Positions 43,133 to 53,375 of a stretch of DNA of 64,000 bases are shown here, piece after piece (within the stretch, counting starts at the first letter, position 1; every line of letters starts with the position of its first letter). The notes under the pieces are model-generated. The model was not told the DNA's origin. It saw nothing but the letters and a program-made list of their open reading frames with translations, and did no database searches. The position numbers and the translations under genes are program-made. This DNA comes from Riptortus pedestris (Eukaryota; Arthropoda; Insecta; Hemiptera; Alydidae): the NCBI GenBank assembly GCA_019009955.1, contig CM032228.1, positions 252,097,501 to 252,161,500 of the forward strand, read 5' to 3'.

Positions 43133-43399
43133 TTATTCAAAATGAAACACCTGCCATGAGTTCTTTATTATATTCATTAAATAATGTATGAGGTGGTTCT
43201 GGCCAATTACCTCCTTTTAAAATTATGTTCATTATTAAATCTGACCTATTTTGATTAAATGTTGAGCAGTCATAGAGCATATATAAAATCGTTTGTTTTG
43301 TTAGTACATTTGTTAGTTCCTGGAATTTTAAATCTTGATAATTAATATACCAGGCTTGTTGTAAATTTCATTTTTTATTAATGTTGTTCTATACATATT
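43133..43399. other. no gene recognised (intron)
   Basis: AT-rich intronic sequence. Confidence 0.45.
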
Positions 43400-43527
43400 T
43401 TTTTAATCTTCAGTATTAAGCGAGTAGGAGAAATAGAGAATAGATGTTAAGATGAGATAATCAGAGTATCCTTCCAGCTTGTTTGAAACCTGCTTAGCTT
43501 ATGCAGCCCTGTGTGGCGGACTTTTAT
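43400..43527 (+). mobile_element. HINE-like 3' relic
   Basis: AGAAATAGAGAATAGATGTT, ACCTGCTTAGCTTATGCAGC and GGCGGACTTTT, about 105 bp before the next sickie exon. Confidence 0.72.
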
Positions 43528-43632
43528 GCTATAGCTTTCCATTTGGTTAAACTTATTCTTTACAATTATGTCTATTAATAATAAGTGGATTTGATTAGGT
43601 TACGAGTGTAGAATAATTTTGATTTGTTGTAG

Positions 43633-43792
43633 CTGGAAGCTGTTATGGAAGTAACTCACGAGAGGCAGTCATCGGTCGAGGAGGTGGAAGAGGCTATAGC
43701 TAACGTTAAGCCTATGCAACCTCTCCTCCCCGGTTATAACAAGAGGACTGTCGCTATCTCCCCTAGGACCATACCTCCAAATAGAAGCCGAG
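43633..43792 (+). CDS. sick: sickie/neuron navigator, exon g
   Basis: A 160-bp exon between TGATTTGTTGTAG and GTGAGT, phase 0 entry and phase 1 exit, 53 full codons. It begins LEAVMEVTHERQSSVEEVEE and continues AIANVKPMQPLLPGYNKRTV then AISPRTIPPNRSR. An acidic stretch that may be helical comes first, then a basic Pro-rich segment with R-T-I-P, a near-SxIP. The donor is a perfect GTGAGT. Confidence 0.85.
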
Positions 43793-43994
43793 GTGAGTTA
43801 GATGAAGTAATAGAATTTGCATTCGGAGAACTTTCATTTAAAATCTAAATCTTTTCTTATTGATTAGAGTAATAATTATTGCTAGTACATTAATTGCTAT
43901 TGTAAAATTATTGCTGGAGTAACTTCAAGAAATGGGCAAAATAGACAATGTGATGAAATGTATTGTTAACAAAATTAATTTATTATATAATGTC
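43793..43994. other. no gene recognised (intron)
   Basis: Single-copy-looking intron start. Confidence 0.4.
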
Positions 43995-44590
43995 CTAGCT
44001 AAGGTATCCGGCTTCGCCGGGAAATCATTTAAGGCTGAATGTGGATGGTATTTTTTTGGGGGGCTTTACTTTGTACAATATTTTTACATTTCCCCATCTG
44101 GGGATATGTTAATAATAAAAGCATTTGTTATGTACTTAATTCTACAAAATACACAATATTTTTATATTACCCATTTACTGCACATTTATTTTTTTTATAT
44201 ATAACATAATCATAGATTATCATATTATTACAGTCAAAAATATGGAGTTTCGTTGATTTCGATTTAGTCTTTCGCATCCTATAACATCATTGACCCCTTC
44301 TATAGTTTTTCGTGTATACCTCATTCAAACTTCATTATACAGCAAAAGTGCATATAACGAAAGTTACTTTAAATAACAAAACAAACAACTTTTGTAATGC
44401 TCATATTTGCCGGAAAACCAATAGGAAATGAAATATCACTGTTTTTAATTTCATGCCTCCCTTATAACCACCACTCCTATTCGTCTCAGAGAATATTAAT
44501 ATAGCCTAAAGCCTAAGTTGGGTTAGTAGTAATATACATACCAAGTCTCGTAAAAGCCGTTTACGATTCTATAAAGAGGAATATGATTGA
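43995..44590 (-). mobile_element. Helitron, non-autonomous
   Basis: CTAG at 43995-43998 and the inverted hairpin CCGGCTTCGCCGG, followed by the family body (AACAAACAACTTTTGTAATG; AACCAATAGGAAATGAAATA; AAGCCTAAGTTGGGTTAGTA). Its 5' start (TATATA) is missing. Confidence 0.78.
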
Positions 44591-44594
44591 GATA

Positions 44595-45232
44595 TTTAAT
44601 TTCTTTTTTTTTTTTGTTTACTATATGTATATAATTTTAACCGTGGATATTTTAGTTTTCATCTATCAGTAAACCCCCACTCCAACTCATGTTACATTAA
44701 CAATAAGCTGTTATATCACAAGCGACTTCAGTTTAATCTTAAATACCGTATATTGTTTTCACATGACCTTTATTATGCGAGATTCATTCAAATTTGTTGT
44801 GTGATGACATCAATTCTGAGTTTAAGGTTTTGACTCAAAAATGTTTAATTGATCTATACTGTACTTGCTATTTAAACGTTTTAGCCAAAACTAAAGAAAA
44901 TATTCATTAATAGGTGAAATCGAAGTTGGAATAGTGGGAGGTTTAGTAGGGGGAATTAGAAAATTCAAAATCTCTTTTAAGAAGATGTAACTATTGATGC
45001 TCTACAATTTTTGTTCTATATATTTTCTCATAACTCAACTATTTATCAAATTATTCCTAATTTATGGTTTTCAGCCTCCAGTTAACCCCCCGGTTCTACC
45101 CTTCGAGTTTTCATTTAAAAATATTCTCTATTTCTAAATGTCAACTTGGTGAAATAAGATCGCCAGTTTATCATCCAACACATGGGAAATATGCTTAGAA
45201 TATTCAGCCCTTTTGTGACAGACTTTTTTCCT
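44595..45232 (+). mobile_element. HINE-like relic, long/GACGTCATC-type
   Basis: AACCCCCACTCCAACTCATG, GATGACATCAATTCTGAG, CATGGGAAATATGCTTAG, TGACAGACTT. It has no left half or core. It ends about 33 bp before the exon at 45266. Confidence 0.72.
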
Positions 45233-45265
45233 CAAGAACTAACATGATACTTTGTTTGTTTTCAG

Positions 45266-45352
45266 CTTACCGTCCACTAGATACATATCCTAGAAGTAAT
45301 ACAGAAAGGAACTTTATGGAGGCCGATTATGCTAACCCATCGGTGAATTCAG
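45266..45352 (+). CDS. sick: sickie/neuron navigator, exon h
   Basis: An 87-bp exon between TTTGTTTGTTTTCAG and GTACTG, phase 1 entry (G/CT, Ala) and phase 1 exit. It encodes YRPLDTYPRSNTERNFMEAD then YANPSVNS, tyrosine- and asparagine-rich, with no domain recognised by itself. It is supported by phase agreement with both neighbours and by good splice sites. HINE-like relics fill the introns on both sides, up to a few tens of bases from the acceptor. Confidence 0.84.
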
Positions 45353-45454
45353 GTACTGCCATCATTATTCTTATTTTTGTGAATATATTCTTAGTTTTAA
45401 TGGAGAAGTGTATCCCTCTGTTTATTAGAAGTTGAAGTTATTTGCTGGCATAAT

Positions 45455-46565
45455 TCAAAAGTTCAAAGAGCTCAATATTTAAACTTTTTACATAGAACTA
45501 AAGATTTCGACTTAATATAGTTCGTTACTGGCTGAAATGGGACCAGAGGAAGGGGTGGTTTTGAGAATTCAAACTATCTCCAATATTATTCATTGGATAG
45601 AAAAATTGTATAAAATCAATCTTATTGCAAATGTAATTTCTCATAAATGTTGTTATGTACATTTTTTCCTCTATCTAGAATATTAAATGTGATATTTGGA
45701 TTTTTTTAGTTTTCAGCTTTCAATAAACCCCCACCCCTACTCATTAACAATTAGCTGTTATATCATGAAGCACTTTATTTGAAGCTTAAATACCAAATAT
45801 TGCTCTCATTGAACTTTTTCTTTTTGGGATAAATACAAATACCTGCATTATAATACAAGAGACCTTTATTATGTAAGATACATGCAAAGTCATTGTAAAA
45901 TGATGTCGTGAATTAAGATATTCTTACCTCAAAAATGTTTATTTGTTTTAAACCATACTGAATATTTATCCATTTCATTCACACGGAACACGGACCAGTG
46001 GGAGGGGGAATTCTAAAATTCAAAATATCTTTGTTATCGTACGCTGGATCAAAAAATTGAATAGAACCAATCTTATTGAAAATGGAATATCCTATAATTT
46101 TTGTATATCCATTTTACCTCTATCTTGAATATTAACTGAATTTGCATTTTCTAGTTTTTAGTCTTAATTCTCTGGCTTTTAGTTATCACACGTTAACAAT
46201 AAGCCAGTATACAAAACATTTTATTCTATGCTAAAATACCGAATATTGTTTTCAACTGACCTTTACTGTCTGAGATACATGAAAGTTGATGACGTCATTT
46301 AAGATTTTTAGTCTCTCTTCGAAAATGTTTATTTGATGTTTAAACTTCTCATTGATATACTCTTTCATCCAGCACAAAAAATCATGTTCTAAGATGGCTG
46401 AAATCGGACCAGGGATAGGGAGGATTTAAAGGAAGGAGAATTCCAAAAATCAAAATATTGTGAAGGGATTAGGATTTTTATTTAGAAATAGAGAATATAT
46501 ATGCTGAGACAAGACCACGTACCAGCATGTGGCAAATCTACTTAGTTCATAGGCTGTATTAACAC
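45455..46565 (+). mobile_element. two or more HINE-like relics in a row
   Basis: Repeated sets of family blocks: TTCGTTACTGGCTGAAATGG; TATCTCCAATATTATTCATT; AATACCAAATATTGCTCTCA; then a second ATCTTTGTTATCGTACGCTG, AATACCGAATATTGTTTTCA, GATGACGTCATTTAAGAT; and a third AAATCGGACCAGGGATAGGG ending in a decayed 3' end (AAATCTACTTAGTTCATAGG). No cores or 5' palindromes remain. Confidence 0.7.
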
Positions 46566-46666
46566 TTGTGATATTTACTATTGTTAAATCACTTTTAAAC
46601 CATTTTTTTTTTTTTTTTTAAGTGCTGCTAATAATTTGCTCAAATGAATAATTGAATTCTTTGTAG

Positions 46667-46772
46667 GCTACATGTCGGATGGAGATGTATTACACAGTAA
46701 ACGGAATGACATTCCCGATGGTTATATGTCTGAAGGAGGAGGGATTCTCTACCAAAGAATTCAAGACCAAAG
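46667..46772 (+). CDS. sick: sickie/neuron navigator, exon i (GYMSDGDVL)
   Basis: A 106-bp exon between TTGAATTCTTTGTAG and GTAAGA, phase 1 entry (G/GC, Gly) and phase 2 exit. It encodes YMSDGDVLHSKRNDIPDGYM then SEGGGILYQRIQDQ. The arrangement GYMSDGDVL, a spacer, (D/S)GYM(S/T)(E/D)GG, LY is the most diagnostic block of neuron navigator proteins, and is the main reason for the gene name. Navigators are cytoskeleton-associated proteins guiding neurite growth, with an AAA+ C-terminus, not present here. The remaining exons must lie past 46772; none was found up to 64000, which implies a following intron of more than 17 kb or a missed exon. Confidence 0.88.
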
Positions 46773-46907
46773 GTAAGAGTTTCGGAGTTTCTTTCTTATT
46801 ATTCTACTATTTTAAAATATCTTAAACCATTTATTAAACTGAGTCACTCTCCATTCAGGGAACTATTGGCATAAAGTCTACTGGTTTTTTTTTTCTTTTT
46901 TAATTAG

Positions 46908-46994
46908 CAGACTTCCTTAAGGAAATCAGGTTTTGAGCTTGTACTCATATTTCTGAAAAATTTCTTCAAATGACCATCAATCCTACCCAGTAAA

Positions 46995-47030
<36 letters not shown>

Positions 47031-47340
47031 GTGTGTCTGCCTAGCAGTAACAATTTCTTTTTTATCATTATGAAACTCGACATTGAAACGTTTTATGTAG
47101 AAGATCAAATTCGTTAATGGCTGAAATCCGACCAGTGTGAGAGGTAATTTCAAAAATTCTTTATATATCCTTTATTATTCGTTGGATCGAAAAATTGTAT
47201 TTAACCAATTTTTATTGAAAATGTAATGCTCTATAAATGTTGCTATGTACTTTTTTCAGTATCTTGATTATTAATGGAGATGTTTGCACTTTTTAGTCTT
47301 TGGCTTTCAGTAAACCCCCCTCCTCATGTCTTATATACAA
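46908..47340 (+). mobile_element. HINE-like element, 3' end lost
   Basis: TAGCAGACTTCCTTAAGGAA, a (TA)n core at 46997-47025, CCTAGCAGTAACAATTTC, TTCGTTGGATCGAAAAATTG, then the start of the long module. Confidence 0.78.
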
Positions 47341-47344
47341 GAAA

Positions 47345-48536
47345 AAATGTCTTCAAATGTGCATCAATCCTACCCTGGAGATGTCGAAAATGAGGACCGT
47401 ACCAAACTGTATATATACATATACACACACACCCACACATATCTGTTAACACTTTCACTGCCACCAGATTTTCAAAAAATTTAACCGTGTGCCACTTTGT
47501 TTTTTTTTTTTACATAAACGGTGAGCTAAGAGCTTTTAAAAAAAGTGAAAAATAGTAAAAAAAAAAAAAATGGTTCTCTTTTAATCTCCGGTGTTTAATT
47601 GGGTGACACTGTAAATTTCAAGCCCTTTCTTTGTGTGCCGGGTTGGGGAGAAACAATGGTTTGGAGTTGTACCTGCTCCGCAGCATCTACGGAGCCAGCA
47701 CACAGAGTGAAACTCACACTTCTGTATACGCTACGGAGGTGGCAGTGAAAGTGTTAAACCTGTAGCGGACTCCATTTTTATGATATTTAAACGTTTTATA
47801 CAAAACTAAAGATAGTGGTTCATTAACAGCTGTAATCCATAGTAAGGTGTGTTAGAAGGAATTTCATAAATTCCAAATATCTCTTTTATTCTACGTTGGA
47901 TCGAAAAATTGTCAAGAACCTATCATATTGAATATGTTTTTGTATACATTTTTTCTCTATCTTGATCATTAACTGAGATATTTACATTTTTTAAGTTTTC
48001 AGCCATCAGTAAACCCTCACTCCTGCTCATGTCATATTAAAAATAAGTTGTTGTAACTTAATCATTTTAGTTGAAGCTTAAATACCAAATATTGTTTTCA
48101 TTGAACTTTTACTGTACGAGACATGTGAAAATATTTTTGTTGTGACATCGTTATTTATTAATATTTTACATTCTAAACTAGATGATTTTTATTAGATGAC
48201 CACACCACAGTGTTGGTATTTAACAGTTTCATGTAAAATTATAGATTATATTAGGTATCTTAAAGCATTTTAAATTTTCTATAAATGTTGCTACTCATAT
48301 ATATGTTTTTTCTGTATCTTGATTTTTATATGATATTTGCATTTTTTAGTTTTCGGCTTTTTGTAAACCCCCACTCCTACTCATGTCACTCTAAAGCTGT
48401 TATATAATGAAACAGTTTATTTGAAGCTTAAATACCAAATATTGTTCTCGTTGAACTTTAACCTTTTTAAGATAAATGCAATACGTGGGCACATATGGGA
48501 AATCTGCATATGCGCCAATGCGTGATTGACTTTTTT
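47345..48536 (+). mobile_element. HINE-like long form split by a MITE
   Basis: ATGTCTTCAAATGTGCATCA, a (TA)n(CA)n core at 47410-47438, ATATCTGTTAA, then the MITE 47450-47753, then CCTGTAGCGGACTCC and the long module. It ends GGGAAATCTGCATATGCGCC / GCGTGATTGACTT. Confidence 0.8.
47450..47753. mobile_element. piggyBac-like MITE, TTAA target duplication
   Basis: A perfect 16-bp terminal inverted repeat CACTTTCACTGCCACC / GGTGGCAGTGAAAGTG, bracketed by TTAA at 47446-47449 and 47754-47757. It is 304 bp with no ORF. The TTAA duplication is the hallmark of the piggyBac superfamily; which autonomous element moved it is unknown. Confidence 0.9.
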
Positions 48537-48783
48537 TTTTAAATATGTAACTTAATTATGAGAATAGAATGATTTACATTAATGCTGTACGTTTTAATTA
48601 AACCTTTATTCTATCTTTCCTATTTGTTCTACAAGTGCTGAGATGTACCTATTTCATTTGATGCTACGCCATGATATTTTCTACTTTCCTCTATCTAGCT
48701 TTTCTATTCCAACCTATTTCTTCAGTTTCCTGTTTGGAGCTCGCTAGTTTCTCATTCATTTTCTAGATTCCTATTTGTTGTAA
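48537..48783 (-). other. putative 3' UTR of the cyclin B gene
   Basis: Sequence after the minus-strand stop carries AATAAA on the minus strand at 48604-48609, about 175 bp after the stop. No encoded A-tail follows that signal. An A-run on the minus strand at about 48532-48541 coincides with the HINE-like border and so is not clean retroposition evidence. Confidence 0.45.
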
Positions 48784-49881
48784 TCATTGGATAAGATTAT
48801 TAATTATGCCTGTGTTTGGCATAAGGCTCGGCATTTGACTTACACATTGATGGGACGGGTGGGAGTATTTTAATTTCAGCGCTCCGTACCTCGAATTGCT
48901 GATTTTAATTACGGTGTCCGCTAGAGTTGTCACATGTGTCTGGAGCTCGTCTAGGGTGTACGTGGAATGGATTGTAAGCTTCGAGTCCCAGAGCTCAGCG
49001 TCGATTGTTTCGTTGTAGACACACAAGGCGATGTAGAAAGCCACAGCTGCTATAAGCGAAGGCTTGAGGTGATGGAGTTTGTAGGAGAGAAGAGCTACCT
49101 CTGAGAAATACATGGCATATGATTCCAGAGTCCTGGTCGCCTTAACCAAGCCAGCGTACCTCCTCACGAATTGGGCTGCCACAGGACGGCAGAATCTGAA
49201 GTCCAGTGCTCGGAGGATCTTAGTCTCCATGCTGAATATATCTTGGGCGCTGTAAGTACTGTCAGAAACAAACATAAGCTCATTCACTTCGATCGGAAAC
49301 ACCTCTTCGTATTTGGAAGATATGAAAGCAGATGCAAGTGCTACCAATTGCAGCTCGGCTTTGTCTATACTTGCATCCTCCTGAAGATATCTGTCCATTA
49401 TTGATACAGACTGCTGAAACGTGTCATCATTCATCTGGAAATATTCGTGCATCTCTACAAACCAATTCAGAAGGGCTAACCTCGTTCCTTCTTTGAACTT
49501 TTCCTGTATTTCTACACTCTCTCTTATCTCGTATTTGTTTTCTAAAACTCTCAAATAGTCGAATATATCATTCACATAGTCGCTGAAATTAAATATACTC
49601 GACAATCTTCTGTTTTTGCATCTCTTAGCCAATTGATTTTTCTCACTTACTATTTTAACCTTTGCGACAGGCTTAACTGGTTTCTGTATTCCTTTCCCTT
49701 TCGGTTTACATTTGTCCAGCTTTATTTTCTGCAAAGCTGGATTACTTTCCAATGAAGCTTTACTCCTGGTCACTACTACATTTTTTATTTCTCCCAGTGC
49801 TTGTCTCTTATTTCCACAGACTCTCGGCCTCTTTCCACTTTTGACATTCTCAGCATCTTCATATATTTTGAATCGTTGCAT
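48784..49881 (-). CDS. CycB: cyclin B, intronless, 365 aa
   Basis: A complete uninterrupted ORF. An in-frame stop (TAA) lies about eight codons upstream of the ATG, so this Met is the natural start. Residues 26-34 (RQALGEIKN) match the destruction box R-x-x-L-x-x-I-x-N used by APC/C for mitotic degradation. Residues about 40-90 form a Lys-rich linker. Cyclin box N (about 104-231) includes LNWFVEMH (138-145, usually a D-W-L form), MDRYLQ and SKYEEVFPIEVNE (189-201). Cyclin box C (about 233-345) begins FCRPVAAQFVRRYAG and includes LKPSLIAAVAFYIAL. Cyclin B activates CDK1 for mitosis. At 365 aa it is shorter than most B cyclins, and the first helix (GTRLALLNW in place of the usual MRAILVDW form) is diverged. 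No introns although cyclin B genes normally have several, so it is probably a retrocopy kept open by selection or young age. It lies antisense within the presumed intron after sickie exon i. It could instead be a divergent germline B-type cyclin. Confidence 0.93.
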   Translation of the reverse strand: MQRFKIYEDAENVKSGKRPRVCGNKRQALGEIKNVVVTRSKASLESNPALQKIKLDKCKPKGKGIQKPVKPVAKVKIVSEKNQLAKRCKNRRLSSIFNFSDYVNDIFDYLRVLENKYEIRESVEIQEKFKEGTRLALLNWFVEMHEYFQMNDDTFQQSVSIMDRYLQEDASIDKAELQLVALASAFISSKYEEVFPIEVNELMFVSDSTYSAQDIFSMETKILRALDFRFCRPVAAQFVRRYAGLVKATRTLESYAMYFSEVALLSYKLHHLKPSLIAAVAFYIALCVYNETIDAELWDSKLTIHSTYTLDELQTHVTTLADTVIKISNSRYGALKLKYSHPSHQCVSQMPSLMPNTGIINNLIQ

Positions 49882-49899
49882 CTTTATTTTATTTTTTAG

Positions 49900-50484
49900 G
49901 CTTTAAATATCTGAAGGAACAAACTTTATAATGAATTTAATGAAAGTTTGAATATATTTTGTGTATTAAATTCAGGTGTGTTTAAAAAAAATTGTTTTGT
50001 TTAGAATTAAATATGGTACCATATGGTTTGAATATGTTATTATTATTATTTTTCAACTCTGAGGTTTAAATGGATTTTATTATAGCGGGGAGTATAACCA
50101 ACCCCTATATTTATTTATTTTTTGTTATCTTTAGTGGGAATTTTAAAAATTCATGAACGGTTCTGTCAGTCCCTAAAAAAAACTGCTTTTTTTGTGATAA
50201 TCTTAATAATTGCTCAGGTAAATAGAGATATTTTGTTGTCTTAATTGTGGTCTTTGGAATTAAGTCGTTTGTAGATATCATGACTGGAGGGACAGAAGCT
50301 TGTAAAGGGCTTTTATTTTGATAGCCAAATGCTGGTACTTTTTTATATTCTTGGCATAAGACACAGATATTCTCATCATTTGTGACTGCGATATCAATGA
50401 TGTCAGCTGTTTTTTTCTCCTTATCAATGATAAGAATATCATTATTATTATTTTTTTATAATGGAAAGAAAATTAAAAAATGAT
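49900..50484. other. no gene recognised; 5' side of cyclin B
   Basis: AT-rich sequence upstream of the cyclin B ATG. No clear TATA or initiator stands out. ATTATTATT runs occur at 50038 and 50440. Confidence 0.4.
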
Positions 50485-50641
50485 GGGCTCAGTTATTCAG
50501 TTAAGTCTTTAAACTTAATCTCAACTTAGGAAACTTAGAGTGATGGGTTGATTCCCGTATTGACCACAGAAATTTATTTTGTCACAAACTCATTAAATAA
50601 AATTCTTAATCCAACCCTGGCTAGAAAGGAGTGATAATCAT
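50485..50641 (+). mobile_element. tRNA-derived SINE, diverged
   Basis: GGGCTCAGTTATTCAGTTAA head, GGGTTGATTCCCG (B box), ACAAACTCATTAAATAAAAT, CCAACCCTGGCTAGAAAGGA. The tail is lost at the adjoining HINE-like sequence. Confidence 0.8.
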
Positions 50642-50642
50642 T

Positions 50643-51170
50643 TTTTTAGATTTCAGCCTTCATTAATTCCCTATTTTCAGTCATCAGACGTTAAGAATAA
50701 GCTAATATATCATGAACCGTCTTATTTAAAGCCAAAATACCAAATATTGTTTCAACATATCTTATCTAGGTGAGATACATGCAAATACCTTCAGATGCCC
50801 CACCCACACATGTCTTTTGCTCTAGGATTACTAAAATTAGAGTGATTGAGATAAAAATTATTCTGCTTCATTGTAAATCACAATGGCAGATATAGTAAAT
50901 AGTTTTCAATAAAATTAATACATTATATTCAGATATATTTCAGTAATTGTTTTTCTTTCCAATCATGATTATTTCTATCTATCTCTTTAGCTCTAAAAGG
51001 TTGGCTGGCAATTCAGACACTTCCTGTTATGGAGGTTATTAAAATGTAAATTGACTGAATCATTTCTCATTATCATTTGTATTAATTCATGGTGGTGCAA
51101 CCAGGATGTTGATTTATCAATAGTAAAACTTCATGTGGGAAATCTGCTTAGTTTATGCAGCCCCTGCGAA
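50643..51170 (+). mobile_element. HINE-like long form, 3' half
   Basis: AAATACCAAATATTGTTTCA, GATTGAGATAAAAATTATTC, GATATATTTCAGTAATTGTT, GGGAAATCTGCTTAGTTTAT, GCAGCCCCTGCG. The final GACGGACTT is missing. Confidence 0.8.
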
Positions 51171-52002
51171 ATACAAATTGGGAATAATTAATAAAAATAT
51201 GAAATAAATAATTCAATACCTTTAAATAATATGTCTAATAGGTAAGATAAAAATATGTAAAATTTCATTGCTTAAAATTTAGCTGTAATAAGACTTCCGT
51301 TTCCCACAATGATAAATAGGTTTTCTGCAAATTTGTGAACTATCTTGTTGCATATTTCCCTCAACAGGCCACTAATTGGTCATGTTCAAAGCTGTTTGCT
51401 TTGCACATGTTGCTCGCCTACTAACAGTCATAAATTAAGCTATGGGAAATCTGTTCTGAAGTGAAATGGGCGCAATGGACCTATAATGCTCTCCTCTAGG
51501 CAGAAACAATTGATCCTTTATTATATAATTTCTTTCATCATTAAAAGATCTGATCTAACCATTCCAATTAACTATTACTGGAGTTAAGTGTTAACGCATT
51601 GCCAGCTAAGAAACGCCCATATATCTGCTATATTGGTGTTGCTCTGCCTGCCAGTCTCCCCCTAGCGAATGGTGTGGGGGTTATCATTGCTCCCTAGGGG
51701 GTGCTCACCCTCTCCTTCTCAAAAGCTCTCATAAAACTTTAATCTCACCCGACCAGTATTCGAATCGTAATTTCCCTTTTATTTATACCAAACATGATGA
51801 TTTATTTCTTTAGACTGCTGCACTGAAGATGAATTATTCGAGTAAAATCAGCATTAAAGGCAGTCTTCTTTCTTCTTGAATTGTATTATACAAGTGACAG
51901 GCATGCACTTCATCTGAGGTGGACAGTAAATGTGTGCAAATTACTATAAGAGGAGCTAAATAATTATTTAGCTCCTCTCATAGTAATTGTCTGTAAGAAC
52001 AG
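51171..52002. other. no gene recognised; contains a 46-bp palindrome
   Basis: AT-rich with a slightly GC-richer patch at 51640-51730. No ORF supported. See the palindrome at 51941-51986. Confidence 0.4.
51941..51986. repeat. 46-bp near-perfect palindrome
   Basis: Centred at 51963/51964. The inner 28 bp (GAGGAGCTAAATAA and its complement) are a perfect palindrome; the full 46 bp has one mismatched pair. Confidence 0.92.
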
Positions 52003-52126
52003 ACCTAGAGTGGCGGGTGTGAATACCACCCTGGGCAGTAGAAATTTATTTAATGACGGACTCATTAAATAAACTCCTTAGGCCCACCCTGGCTAGAAAA
52101 GGATGGTAACCTGTGGATAACCCTTT
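52003..52126 (+). mobile_element. tRNA-derived SINE, 5'-truncated
   Basis: ACCTAGAGTGGCGGGTGTGA (B-box region), ACTCATTAAATAAACTCCTT, CCCACCCTGGCTAGAAAAGG, TAACCTGTGGATAACCC. Confidence 0.82.
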
Positions 52127-52129
52127 ATT

Positions 52130-52336
52130 TTATTTATTTATTACTTTATTCTTCCACGGGTAATTGGGATAGGTTATCTACAGGTTACCACCGTTTTCTA
52201 GACAGGGTAGGACAAAGCATTTTATTTAATGAGTTCGTCACTGAATAAATTTCTATGGCCCAGACGGGAATGGAACTCGCCACTCTAAGGTTTGCCGTGT
52301 GAGATTAAGACTGGCGCCTTAACTCACCTGAGCCCC
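52130..52336 (-). mobile_element. tRNA-derived SINE, inverted
   Basis: Opposite orientation to 52003-52126 and joined tail to tail: TTATTTATTTATTAC, TAATTGGGATAGGTTATCTA, GGGAATGGAACTCGCCACTC, CACCTGAGCCCC. Confidence 0.86.
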
Positions 52337-52769
52337 AACTAAACTTTTCAACAGATTTAATTTCAAATAATTGATTTTATAGGCATGTTTTATGATATTT
52401 TATCTGTAATTTTGCCAACAACAAATAATTTATAACTTTTGAATTATCTTATAATTTTTTTGGTTGTGTTTAAACTGATTGCATTCTAAAGAAATAAATA
52501 TTATAAAAGATAAAGCAGAGTTTCTAAAACAGTTATTTAAATGGGTAAGAGTACTCTCTTTAACAATTATACTCGTATACTAATAAAATTTTTTTTAAGG
52601 TTACAACTGAGGCTTTCATAGTTGATCTGTGTATTATTTCAAATCTAATTCACCAATTAAAACAAAATTGTTAAAAGTAGAAATTTAATATTAGATAAAG
52701 GATGTTGCTATAAATAATTTACGACGGAATTTCTAATTTATTACAAACCTACCAGATAAATTCACAAAG
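52337..52769. other. no gene recognised
   Basis: AT-rich, no repeat match seen. Confidence 0.4.
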
Positions 52770-53273
52770 TGTTACCACGTAGAGGCTGCGTAAACTAAGC
52801 AGATTTCCATCATTCTGCTATGACACACTTGTGTTGAATGAATCAGTTGAAAATATAGTGAGGTACAGATCAAATAAACATTTTTGAGCAAAACAACATA
52901 AACCATCTCATTTGCATGCACGTCGTTTTAAAGGTCCATTGAAGACAACATGGTATTTATACTTGGAATAAGACATTTCATGATTTAAAGTTAACATGCA
53001 ATGGTTGAAACTGGGGGTTTACTGAAGGATGAAAATATATAAAATGTAAATACCTCTGTTAATATTTGACACAGAAAAATATAGTATAGTTAATTAAATA
53101 TACAGTAATATTGGTTTTATACAATTTTTAGATCCGACTCATAATATCAGAGATATTTTGAATTTTCAACTTCCCCCACCCCTAAACCCTCCCTTCGATT
53201 CCAGCCGTTAATGAATTAGACATTTAGTTTTACTCTAAACACTTATACCAGTGTGTGCATATATATATATATC

Positions 53274-53304
<31 letters not shown>

Positions 53305-53373
53305 TATATATATATATATAAATTATATATATATATATATATATATACACATACATATACATATACAAATATG
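52770..53373 (-). mobile_element. HINE-like relic with (TA)n core
   Basis: AGGCTGCGTAAACTAAGCAG, GGGGGTTTACTGAAGGATGA, GATCCGACTCATAATATCAG, TTCCAGCCGTTAATGAA, then (TA)n at 53258-53350. The mariner at 53376 begins directly after the core. Confidence 0.72.
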
Positions 53374-53375
53374 TA

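Noticed and set aside
48532..48541. A-run on the minus strand as the poly(A) tail of the cyclin B retrocopy
   Set aside because: It coincides with the terminal T-run of a HINE-like element and lies about 65 bp past the AATAAA signal, so it cannot be used as retroposition evidence.
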